A stretch of 64,000 nucleotides of DNA, from positions 1 to 64,000 of the forward strand of contig NZ_SJOP01000019.1 in the NCBI RefSeq assembly GCF_004331415.1, in the 5' to 3' direction. Numbering within the stretch: position 1 is the stretch's first letter; every line of letters starts with the position of its first letter. Below, piece after piece: positions 27,531-35,212 of the stretch. The notes below the pieces were generated by a model. That model made no database searches. It saw only the letters and a program-made list of their open reading frames with translations, and was not told where the DNA came from. This DNA comes from Kosakonia quasisacchari (GTDB lineage: Bacteria; Pseudomonadota; Gammaproteobacteria; Enterobacterales; Enterobacteriaceae). Position numbers and translations under genes: made by a program.

Positions 27531-28255
27531 TGTTAACGGTAATCGGGATTGGCCCCGGCTCACAGGCAATGATGACCATGGAAGCCGTTGAAGCGCTGCA
27601 GGCGGCGGAAATTGTGGTGGGTTACAAAACCTATACCCATCTGGTGAAAGCCTTTACCGGTGATAAACAGGTGATCAAAACCGGCATGTGTAAAGAGATC
27701 GAACGCTGTCAGGCGGCGATTGAGCTGGCGCAGGCAGGACATAACGTGGCGTTGATCAGCAGCGGTGACGCCGGGATCTACGGCATGGCCGGGCTGGTGC
27801 TTGAGCTGGTGAGTAAACAGCAACTGGATGTCGAAGTCCGGCTGGTGCCGGGCATGACCGCCAGCATCGCCGCAGCGGCGCTGCTCGGCGCGCCGCTGAT
27901 GCATGATTTTTGCCATATCAGTTTAAGCGACCTGATGACGCCGTGGTCGGTGATTGAAAAGCGCATTGTCGCGGCGGGTGAGGCGGATTTTGTCATTTGC
28001 TTCTACAACCCGCGCAGCCGGGGTCGCGAAGGTCATCTGGCGCGCGCGTTTGAACTGCTAGCGGCCAGTAAATGCGCCGACACGCCGGTGGGCGTGGTGA
28101 AATCTGCCGGGCGCAAGAAAGAGGAAAAATGGCTGACCACGCTCGGCGAGATGGATTTTGAACCCGTCGATATGACCAGCCTGGTGATTGTTGGCAATCG
28201 CGCCACCTATGTGCAAAACGGCCTGATGATCACACCCAGGGGCTACACCCTGTGA
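27530..28255 (+). CDS. cbiH: Cobalt-factor III C17-methyltransferase
   Basis: A 241-aa class III SAM methyltransferase that methylates C-17 and triggers ring contraction. It has the N-terminal IGIGPGS loop, ISSGDAGIYGMAG and the VPGMTASIAAAA segment. It is translationally coupled to cbiG and shares a GTGA overlap with cbiJ. Confidence 0.96.
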   Translation: MLTVIGIGPGSQAMMTMEAVEALQAAEIVVGYKTYTHLVKAFTGDKQVIKTGMCKEIERCQAAIELAQAGHNVALISSGDAGIYGMAGLVLELVSKQQLDVEVRLVPGMTASIAAAALLGAPLMHDFCHISLSDLMTPWSVIEKRIVAAGEADFVICFYNPRSRGREGHLARAFELLAASKCADTPVGVVKSAGRKKEEKWLTTLGEMDFEPVDMTSLVIVGNRATYVQNGLMITPRGYTL

Positions 28256-29037
28256 CCGCTGGTGAAGTATTGGTTATTGGCGGCACCAGTGATGCGCGCC
28301 AGATCTGCCAGCAACTGGATGAAGCTGGAGTGCATTACACGCTGTCGGTGGCAACACCGACCGGGCAACAACTGGCGGGAAATATTCGCGGTCAGGTACG
28401 CTGTGGGCGGCTGGAGATAAGCGATATGGTCGCGTGGCTGCAACACAATGGTACGCGCTGGGTGATTGATGCTTCGCACCCATATGCCGATGTGGTCAGC
28501 CGTAATATCGCCGTTGCCTGTGAGCAGGCGCAGGTATTGCTCAGCCGCTATCAGCGCCCGGAGCAGTTACCGGATTTGACCCATCCGCTGCTGTTTTATG
28601 TCGCCTCGCTGGAAGACGCCTGTGACAAAGCCCGCGAACTGGGCGCGCGTATTTTGCTGACCACCGGCAGTAAAGATCTGGCGCGCTGGCGCGAGGGTTT
28701 GCCGGGGAAAACATTGCTGGCACGCGTGCTCCCCGTGCCAGACGTGGTGGCGCAATGCGCGCAACTGGGTTTTGGTGTTGGTGATATTTTCGCCCTCTGC
28801 GGCCCGTTCAGCGCGGAGTTTAACGCTGCGTTTTACCACCAGTACCGGGTAGAGGTGATGATCACCAAAGCCTCCGGTGCAGAAGGCGGTTATCTGGAAA
28901 AAGTACAGCCTGCGCTGGATGCCAGCATTCCGTGCATTGTCATTGCCCGCCCGCAACCTGCGGTGAGCGGAGATGAGTTACTCAACAGTCAGGATGCCTT
29001 CGCCGGACGGTTGCGGCGCTGGCTGGCGGCACAGTGA
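28252..29037 (+). CDS. cbiJ: Cobalt-precorrin-6A reductase
   Basis: A 261-aa NADH-dependent reductase of the CobK/CbiJ family. The N-terminal VLVIGGTSDAR loop binds the cofactor, and VIDASHPYA is the conserved family motif. Translation starts at a GTG that overlaps the cbiH TGA stop by 4 nt, and the length agrees with the Salmonella protein. Confidence 0.94.
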   Translation: MTAGEVLVIGGTSDARQICQQLDEAGVHYTLSVATPTGQQLAGNIRGQVRCGRLEISDMVAWLQHNGTRWVIDASHPYADVVSRNIAVACEQAQVLLSRYQRPEQLPDLTHPLLFYVASLEDACDKARELGARILLTTGSKDLARWREGLPGKTLLARVLPVPDVVAQCAQLGFGVGDIFALCGPFSAEFNAAFYHQYRVEVMITKASGAEGGYLEKVQPALDASIPCIVIARPQPAVSGDELLNSQDAFAGRLRRWLAAQ

Positions 29038-29047
29038 GGAGAGAAAA

Positions 29048-29842
29048 GTGAAAAAAGCCCTTCTGGTGGTGAGCTTTGGCACCAGCTATCACGACACTTG
29101 TGAAAAGAATATTGTGGCCTGCGAGCGTGAGCTGGCGGCCAGTTGCCCGGATCGCACCCTGTTTCGCGCCTTCACCTCCGGCATGATTATTCGCAAGCTG
29201 AAGCAGCGCGATAACCTGCACATCGATACCCCGCTGGACGCGCTGAAAAAGCTGGCGGAACAGGGTTATCAGGATGTGGCGATCCAGTCTTTGCACATTA
29301 TCAACGGTGATGAGTACGAAAAAATTGTTCACGAAGTGCAAACCTTGCGCCCGCTGTTTAAACGGCTGGTGATTGGTGCGCCGCTACTCAGCAGCCATGA
29401 AGATTACCTGCATCTGATGCAGGCGCTTTCACGTCAGATGCCGATGGTTGCTCCGGACGAACGCGTGGTGTTTATGGGCCATGGCGCCAGCCACCATGCC
29501 TTTGCAGCGTATGCCTGCCTTGACCATATGATGGCGGCGCATCGCTTCCCGGCGCGCGTCGGCGCGGTAGAAAGCTACCCGGAAATTGACGTGGTGATCG
29601 ACAGTTTGCGCCATGAAGGGGTAAAAGCCGTACACCTGATGCCGCTGATGCTGGTGGCAGGCGATCACGCGATTAATGATATGGCATCGGATGATAACGA
29701 TTCGTGGAAAACGCAGTTTGAACGTGCCGGTATTGCTGCCACGCCGTGGCTACAAGGGCTGGGTGAAAACGCCGATATCCGCGCGATGTTTGTCCAGCAT
29801 TTGCAGCAGGCGCTTGAACAAGCGCTGGAGGTGGCGGCATGA
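29048..29842 (+). CDS. cbiK: Anaerobic cobaltochelatase (sirohydrochlorin)
   Basis: A 264-aa type II chelatase inserting cobalt into sirohydrochlorin, the first dedicated step of the anaerobic route. The catalytic histidine H145 is in FMGHGASHHA, and the family start MKKALLVVSFGTS is present. The start is GTG with GAGGAG upstream, giving exactly the Salmonella length. Presence of CbiK shows that the pathway is the early-cobalt-insertion type. Confidence 0.95.
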   Translation: MKKALLVVSFGTSYHDTCEKNIVACERELAASCPDRTLFRAFTSGMIIRKLKQRDNLHIDTPLDALKKLAEQGYQDVAIQSLHIINGDEYEKIVHEVQTLRPLFKRLVIGAPLLSSHEDYLHLMQALSRQMPMVAPDERVVFMGHGASHHAFAAYACLDHMMAAHRFPARVGAVESYPEIDVVIDSLRHEGVKAVHLMPLMLVAGDHAINDMASDDNDSWKTQFERAGIAATPWLQGLGENADIRAMFVQHLQQALEQALEVAA

Positions 29843-30549
29843 GTGGAAAACTCTACGCATTAAGCACCGGCCCTGGCGCTGCGGATCTTATCACTGTGCG
29901 CGGTGCGCGTATTCTCAGCCAGCTTGATGTGCTGTATGCCCCGGCCGGGCGCAAAGGGGGCGACAGCCTTGCGCTGTCGATTGTCCGTGAGTATCTCGGC
30001 GAACAGACCGAAGTGCGCTGCTGCCACTTTCCGATGAGCGCTGACAGCGCAGAAAAAGAGGCGGTGTGGGATGAAGTCGCCGCTGCGCTGGACACCGAAG
30101 TGCAGGCTGGCAAGCAAGTCGGTTTTATTACGCTTGGCGACGCCATGCTGTTCAGCACCTGGGTGTTTTTGCTGCAACGCTTACAACACCCACAAACACT
30201 GGAAATTGTTCCCGGTGTCACTTCGTTTGCCGCCATTGCTGCGCGAGCGCAAATACCGCTGGCGATGGAGCAACAATCGCTTGCGGTGGTCTCCTGCACT
30301 GCGCCGGAAAGCGACATCCGCCAGGCATTATTGCAACACGACAATCTGGTGCTGATGAAAGTCTATGGCCGTTTCGCGCGCATCAAAGTGCTGCTTGCTG
30401 AGGCGGATTTACTCGACCATGCGCTGATGATGGCGGAAGCCACGCTGCCGGGAGAGCAGTGCTGGCGGCAGCTCAGCGAGGTGAGCGACGATCAGCCGCT
30501 GCCCTATTTTTCGACCATTCTGGTGAATAAGCATTGGGAGAAGACATAA
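29839..30549 (+). CDS. cbiL: Cobalt-factor II C20-methyltransferase
   Basis: A 236-aa class III SAM methyltransferase acting at C-20. Motifs include LSTGPGAADLITVRG and TLGDAMLFSTW, with PGVTSFAAIAA after the second SAM loop. It overlaps cbiK by 4 nt. It is followed by an unusual 189-nt gap where Salmonella carries cbiMNQO. Confidence 0.95.
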   Translation: MSGKLYALSTGPGAADLITVRGARILSQLDVLYAPAGRKGGDSLALSIVREYLGEQTEVRCCHFPMSADSAEKEAVWDEVAAALDTEVQAGKQVGFITLGDAMLFSTWVFLLQRLQHPQTLEIVPGVTSFAAIAARAQIPLAMEQQSLAVVSCTAPESDIRQALLQHDNLVLMKVYGRFARIKVLLAEADLLDHALMMAEATLPGEQCWRQLSEVSDDQPLPYFSTILVNKHWEKT

Positions 30550-30738
30550 CCGCACCGCGTTGTGCGAGAGCTAACGGTGTTCATCCGTGAGGGTGAGTGG
30601 AGAGGCAATCATCGTGTTATCGTCCGCCAGGGCATTGCGTTACGCTACACGGCTTGTGGCGAGTAAAACGGCACGGCGGGCAGGAGTGCCGCTGTGCAAA
30701 CGTGCCCGTATGCGGGCGACGCAGGTTAAGGAGATGTC
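30550..30738 (+). other. Structured spacer at the position of missing cbiMNQO
   Basis: This is the only sizeable gap in an operon whose other genes mostly overlap. It has several short GC-rich hairpins: CGCAC/GTGCG at 30551-30566, GGCAC/GTGCC at about 30670-30690, and GCCCG/CGGGC at 30704-30717. A 42-codon frame runs across it into cbiP but resembles nothing I recognise. It may be a deletion scar or an internal RNA control element. No cobalt transporter sequence could be seen in it. Confidence 0.5.
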
Positions 30739-32262
30739 ATGACGCAGGCCATTATGCTGCAAGGCACCGCATCGGACGTGGGTAAAAGCGTGCTGGTGGC
30801 GGGGCTGTGCCGTATTTTTCATCAGGATGGGCTAAAAACCGCGCCGTTTAAATCACAGAATATGGCGCTCAACTCCGGTATCACTGCGGACGGTGAGGAG
30901 ATGGGACGCGCGCAAATATTTCAGGCTGAAGCGGCGGGTATTGTGCCGGATGTGCGCATGAATCCGGTGCTGCTTAAACCGACCAGCGATCGCAAAGCAC
31001 AAGTGGTGCTGATGGGTAAAGTCGCGACCGATATGGACGCCGTGAGTTACCACGAATATAAACCGCGACTGCGCGAGCAGATTATCCGCGTTTACCAGAG
31101 CCTGGCGCAGGAGTACGACGCGCTGGTGCTGGAGGGTGCCGGCAGCCCGGCGGAGATCAATCTGCGCGACCGGGATATCGTCAATATGGGCATGGCGGAG
31201 ATGGCCGGTTGCCCGGTAATTCTGGTTGCCGATATTGACAGAGGCGGTGTTTTTGCCGCGATTTACGGCACGCTGGCGCTGTTGCAGGAACATGAACGCT
31301 GGCGCGTGAAAGGGGTGATCATCAATAAGTTTCGCGGCGATGTCGCGCTGCTCACCCCGGGAATTAAGCAGATTGAAGCGTTGACTGGCGTACCGGTGAT
31401 TGGCGTGATGCCGTGGCTGGAGGTCGACCTTGAAGATGAAGACGGCGTGGCGTTACAGCGCGGAAAATACTTGCGCACCGGCGAGCGGGCACTGGATATC
31501 GCCGTGGTGCAACTCCCGCATATTTCTAATTTCACCGATTTCAACGCGCTTGCCGCTCAGCCGGATGTACGCGTTCATTACGTGCGCGCGCCGGACGAAC
31601 TGCACCGCGCCGATCTGGTTATCCTCCCCGGCAGTAAAAACACCCTGGGCGATCTCAACTGGCTGCGTGAAAGCGGGCTGGCAAAAGCAGTGCTGGAACG
31701 CCACCGTGCGAATGTGCCGATTATCGGCGTCTGTGGCGGGTATCAAATGCTTGGCGAAACCATTATTGATGAGGTGGAGTCCGGGCTGGGTCAACAGCCA
31801 GGGCTGGGGCTACTGGAGACGGTGACGCGTTTTGCGCATGACAAAACCACCACGCGTGTTGAGGCGGTGTTGCCAGAATCGCTACCCGGCTGGCTGGCCC
31901 CGTGCGCCGGACTAACGCTGCGCGGCTATGAGATTCATATGGGCGAAACCACGCGCGGCAGTAGTTGCCAGCCGGCGGTGTGGCTACAAAAAGCGGGACA
32001 GCGCGTGGCAGACGGTGCAGTCAGCCGTGACGGTTTGGTGTTCGGCACGTACCTGCATGGTTTGTTTGATAGCGACGCGTTCACGCGCACATTACTTAAC
32101 GGGCTGCGCCAGCGCAAAGGGCTGCCGCCGCTGGATGCGCGCGTTGATTATGCACAGTACAAAGCGCAGCAGTTTGATATTCTTGCCGACGCCATGCGTC
32201 AGCATGTGGACATTGATCGTATTTATCAAATTATGCAGCAACATCAGGAGCAAGCATGTTAA
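30739..32262 (+). CDS. cbiP: Cobyric acid synthase
   Basis: A 507-aa glutamine-dependent amidase that amidates positions b, d, e and g of adenosylcobyrinic a,c-diamide. The N-terminal P-loop region reads GTASDVGKS, and the glutaminase nucleophile is C332 in GVCGGYQML. TAAGGAG precedes the ATG, so it re-initiates translation after the spacer. It overlaps cobU by 7 nt. Confidence 0.96.
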   Translation: MTQAIMLQGTASDVGKSVLVAGLCRIFHQDGLKTAPFKSQNMALNSGITADGEEMGRAQIFQAEAAGIVPDVRMNPVLLKPTSDRKAQVVLMGKVATDMDAVSYHEYKPRLREQIIRVYQSLAQEYDALVLEGAGSPAEINLRDRDIVNMGMAEMAGCPVILVADIDRGGVFAAIYGTLALLQEHERWRVKGVIINKFRGDVALLTPGIKQIEALTGVPVIGVMPWLEVDLEDEDGVALQRGKYLRTGERALDIAVVQLPHISNFTDFNALAAQPDVRVHYVRAPDELHRADLVILPGSKNTLGDLNWLRESGLAKAVLERHRANVPIIGVCGGYQMLGETIIDEVESGLGQQPGLGLLETVTRFAHDKTTTRVEAVLPESLPGWLAPCAGLTLRGYEIHMGETTRGSSCQPAVWLQKAGQRVADGAVSRDGLVFGTYLHGLFDSDAFTRTLLNGLRQRKGLPPLDARVDYAQYKAQQFDILADAMRQHVDIDRIYQIMQQHQEQAC

Positions 32263-32801
32263 CCCTTGTTACCGGCGGTGCGCGCAGCGGCAAAAGCCGC
32301 CATGCCGAATCGCTGGTCGCGAATGCAAAAACAGTGCTCTATATCGCCACTTCACAAATCTTTGATGACGAAATGGCGGCGCGTATTGAGCACCATCGGG
32401 CGGGACGCCCCCAACACTGGCGCACCGAAGAGCGCTGGCAGCAGTTGTCAGCCGTCATTACTCCGCATAACGATCCCGATGAAGCGATAGTGCTGGAATG
32501 CATTACGACACTTGTCACCAATCTGCTGTTTGCTTCTGGCGTGGGCGACGACCCGGATAAGTGGGATTACGCCGCGCTGGAAGCGCAGGTTCAACAGGAG
32601 ATTGAGCAATTGATTGCAGCCTGTGCGGCGTGCCCGTCACCGGTGGTGCTGGTGACCAATGAAGTGGGGATGGGCATTGTGCCGGAAAACCGCCTGGCGC
32701 GGCATTTTCGCGATATCGCCGGGCGTGTCAATCAACGGTTGGCGCAGGCGGCGGATCATGTCTGGCTGGTGGTGTCCGGGATTGGAGTCAAAATCAAATG
32801 A
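32256..32801 (+). CDS. cobU: Adenosylcobinamide kinase / guanylyltransferase
   Basis: A 181-aa bifunctional enzyme that phosphorylates adenosylcobinamide and transfers GMP to it. The P-loop is GGARSGKS (7-14), and the guanylylated histidine region reads EHHRAGRP. First gene of the nucleotide-loop assembly trio; overlaps cbiP by 7 nt and cobS by 4 nt. Confidence 0.96.
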   Translation: MLTLVTGGARSGKSRHAESLVANAKTVLYIATSQIFDDEMAARIEHHRAGRPQHWRTEERWQQLSAVITPHNDPDEAIVLECITTLVTNLLFASGVGDDPDKWDYAALEAQVQQEIEQLIAACAACPSPVVLVTNEVGMGIVPENRLARHFRDIAGRVNQRLAQAADHVWLVVSGIGVKIK

Positions 32802-33538
32802 TCAAATTGTTCTTCGCCACGCTCTCTTTTATCAGCCGATTACCCGTGCCTGGCCGCTGTGTACGGGGGCTGGATGTCGCGGATTACGTGCGCGGTATAG
32901 TGACGTTTCCGCTGGTCGGGCTGTTGCTCGGGGCGCTCAGTGGTAGTGTCGTGCTGGTGGTGCAACACTGGTGCGGCGTGCCGCTGGCGGCACTTTTTGG
33001 CGTGCTGGCGCTGGCATTGTTAACCGGTGGTTTTCATCTGGATGGCCTAGCGGACACCTGCGACGGTGTCTTTTCCGCACGGCGGCGCGAACGGATGCTG
33101 GAGATCATGCGTGACAGCCGACTTGGCACCCACGGCGGTCTGGCGCTGGTGTTTGTGCTGGTTGCCAAAATTCTGGTTATCAGCGAGCTGCAACTGCGCG
33201 GTGTCAGCATGATTGCCGCACTGGCGATGGCCTGCGCCGCCGGGCGCGGCTGCTCGGTATTACTGATGTTCGGCCATCGCTATGCCCGCGAAGAGGGGCT
33301 GGGCAACCTGTTTATCGGCAAAGTTTCGGGCAGAGACACGCTGGTCACGCTGACAATCACTGGGTTACTGGCGATTGCCATATTGGGTATGAAAGGGATT
33401 ATTGCGCTGCTGGTGACGCTGGCGGCGATCTTCTTGCTGGGACACCTGCTTAAACGCACGCTGGGCGGGCAAACCGGCGATACGCTGGGCGCAGCGATTG
33501 AACTTGGCGAACTGGTATTTCTTCTGGCGCTGCTCTGA
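32798..33538 (+). CDS. cobS: Cobalamin-5'-phosphate synthase
   Basis: A 246-aa polytopic inner-membrane enzyme that joins adenosyl-GDP-cobinamide to alpha-ribazole phosphate. The family motif GGFHLDGLADTCDG lies near residue 80, followed by R-x-x-x-M-x-x-M-R-D-S-x-x-G. It overlaps cobU by 4 nt and is followed after 27 bp by cobT. Confidence 0.96.
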   Translation: MIKLFFATLSFISRLPVPGRCVRGLDVADYVRGIVTFPLVGLLLGALSGSVVLVVQHWCGVPLAALFGVLALALLTGGFHLDGLADTCDGVFSARRRERMLEIMRDSRLGTHGGLALVFVLVAKILVISELQLRGVSMIAALAMACAAGRGCSVLLMFGHRYAREEGLGNLFIGKVSGRDTLVTLTITGLLAIAILGMKGIIALLVTLAAIFLLGHLLKRTLGGQTGDTLGAAIELGELVFLLALL

Positions 33539-33565
33539 ACAGCCCGCAACATAACGAGAAACAAC

Positions 33566-34624
33566 ATGCAGACGTTGACGACACTATTGGCAAGTATCCC
33601 GGCCCCCGATGACGTAGCGATGGCGCAGGCGCAGCGTCATCTGGATGGTTTACTGAAGCCGGTTGGCAGCCTTGGCCGACTGGAAGCATTAGCGGTGCAA
33701 CTGGCGGGAATGCCGGGGTTAAACGGCAAGCCGCAAAGTGGTGAGAAAGCCATTGTGGTGCTGTGCGCCGATCATGGCGTCTGGCATGAAGGCGTGGCGG
33801 TATCGCCGCAGGTGGTCACCGCGATTCAGGCGGCGAACATGACGCAGGCGACGACGGGCGTTTGCGTACTGGCCGCGCAGGCTGGTGCGAAAGTGTATGT
33901 GCTGGATGTTGGTATTGACGCCGATCCGATCCTCGGTCTTGTGAGTATGAAAGTCGCGCGCGGCAGCGGCAATATTGCCACCGGTCCGGCGATGAGCTCG
34001 CAGCAAGCCGAAGCGTTGCTACTGGAAACGATGCGCTACACCCGTGAACTGGCGGCGCAAGGCGTGAAAGTGTTCGGCGTCGGTGAATTGGGCATGGCGA
34101 ACACCACACCGGCGGCGGCGATTGTCAGCGTACTGACCGGCGAAAAACCTGAACATGTGGTCGGTATTGGCGCAAATTTGCCGGAAAGCCTACTCGCGCA
34201 TAAAGCGCAGGTGGTGCGTAAAGCGATTGCCGTCAACCAGCCCAATCCCGCTGATGGTCTTGAGGTGCTGGCAAAAGTTGGCGGTTACGATTTACTGGGA
34301 ATGACCGGGGTAATGCTGGGTGCCGCCTCGTGTGGTTTACCGGTGGTGCTGGACGGTTTCCTTTCTTACGCATCGGCGCTGGCGGCGTGCCGCATTGCGC
34401 CGCAGGTCAAACCCTATTTGATTCCTTCGCATCTGTCGGCGGAAAAAGGCGCGCGCATTGCACTGGAACATTTAGGGCTGGAACCCTATCTCAACATGGG
34501 AATGCGATTAGGTGAAGGGAGCGGCGCGGCGCTGGCGATGCAACTGGTGGATGCCGCGTGTGCAATCTACAACAATATGGGCACACTGGCGGCGAGCAAT
34601 ATTGTGCTGCCGGAAACGAAATAA
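33566..34624 (+). CDS. cobT: Nicotinate-nucleotide-dimethylbenzimidazole phosphoribosyltransferase
   Basis: A 352-aa enzyme that activates the lower ligand base to alpha-ribazole phosphate. The N-terminal DGLLKPVGSLGRLE, the CADHGV motif and the C-terminal LGEGSGAALAM with its catalytic glutamate are all present. Last gene of the operon; cobC and cobD are not in the window. No clear terminator is seen before the convergent arsR-family gene, whose stop is 39 bp away. Confidence 0.96.
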   Translation: MQTLTTLLASIPAPDDVAMAQAQRHLDGLLKPVGSLGRLEALAVQLAGMPGLNGKPQSGEKAIVVLCADHGVWHEGVAVSPQVVTAIQAANMTQATTGVCVLAAQAGAKVYVLDVGIDADPILGLVSMKVARGSGNIATGPAMSSQQAEALLLETMRYTRELAAQGVKVFGVGELGMANTTPAAAIVSVLTGEKPEHVVGIGANLPESLLAHKAQVVRKAIAVNQPNPADGLEVLAKVGGYDLLGMTGVMLGAASCGLPVVLDGFLSYASALAACRIAPQVKPYLIPSHLSAEKGARIALEHLGLEPYLNMGMRLGEGSGAALAMQLVDAACAIYNNMGTLAASNIVLPETK

Positions 34625-34663
34625 CGATGCCTTTTGCCGGGTGGCGCTTCGCCTTGCCCGGCA

Positions 34664-34975
34664 TTACCCTTCTTTCTGCATCGCCTGCAACAGCGTATCC
34701 AGCAATCCCGGAAAGCAGGCGTCGAGATCTTCGCGGCGCAGGGAGATCATATTTTCCCGTCCCTGCGGGCGTTGCCAGACCACACCGCTATCACGTAGTA
34801 CCCGCCAGTGGTGCGTCATGGTTGATTTCGCCACGTCTTCCGGGCGCAGGGCGTTACAGCTCAGTTCGCTGCCGTCGGCAAGCCGCTTGATCATCGCCAG
34901 GCGCAGGGGATTGCCAAGGGCAAAGAGTACATTTTCAAGGCGAAATTGCGCACGTTCGGGATGGTTAGCGATCAT
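34664..34975 (-). CDS. ArsR-family winged-helix repressor
   Basis: A 103-aa protein with the ArsR/HTH_20 layout: LGNPLRLAMIKRLA at the N-terminus, then a recognition-helix region AKSTMTHHWRVLRDSGVV and a basic wing (RPQGRENMISLR). It contains one cysteine, so the classic metal-binding ELCVCD motif is absent and the ligand is unknown. It is transcribed divergently from the EF-G paralogue across 237 bp that contain dyad repeats, which suggests it represses that gene. It is convergent with cobT. Confidence 0.85.
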   Translation of the reverse strand: MIANHPERAQFRLENVLFALGNPLRLAMIKRLADGSELSCNALRPEDVAKSTMTHHWRVLRDSGVVWQRPQGRENMISLRREDLDACFPGLLDTLLQAMQKEG

Positions 34976-35109
34976 AATATTCCTGTGTCGGCGGTTGCTG
35001 TGCTGGAAAAGCAGCAGCCCGTATCGGCGGCTGGGCCGGTACTATACGCAAACTGCTTTGCGAAAGCCACGAGGTCAATCGTGGCTCAACCAATCGTAAG
35101 AATAGCAAA

Positions 35110-35143
35110 AATAGTTCGAATATACTCGTACAGTTGTACTATT
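35110..35143. promoter_or_regulatory. Dyad repeats between arsR-family gene and EF-G paralogue
   Basis: An AATAGT/ACTATT inverted repeat (35110-35115 with 35138-35143) encloses a perfect GTACA-GT-TGTAC palindrome (35128-35139). A TATTAT -10-like hexamer overlaps the right arm. The position, about 70 bp before the EF-G start, suits an operator for the divergent repressor. This is inference from symmetry only. Confidence 0.45.
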
Positions 35144-35212
35144 ATAGACGCCGTGAATGAATAGCGGCCAATTCCGGTCGCGAACGAACAGTCAAATGAC
35201 TAAGGACGCATC

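Noticed and set aside
30613..30741. 42-codon frame across the cbiL-cbiP spacer as a remnant of cbiO or cbiM
   Set aside because: The translation is Arg/Ala-rich and matches neither protein as I remember them; kept only as an unexplained spacer.
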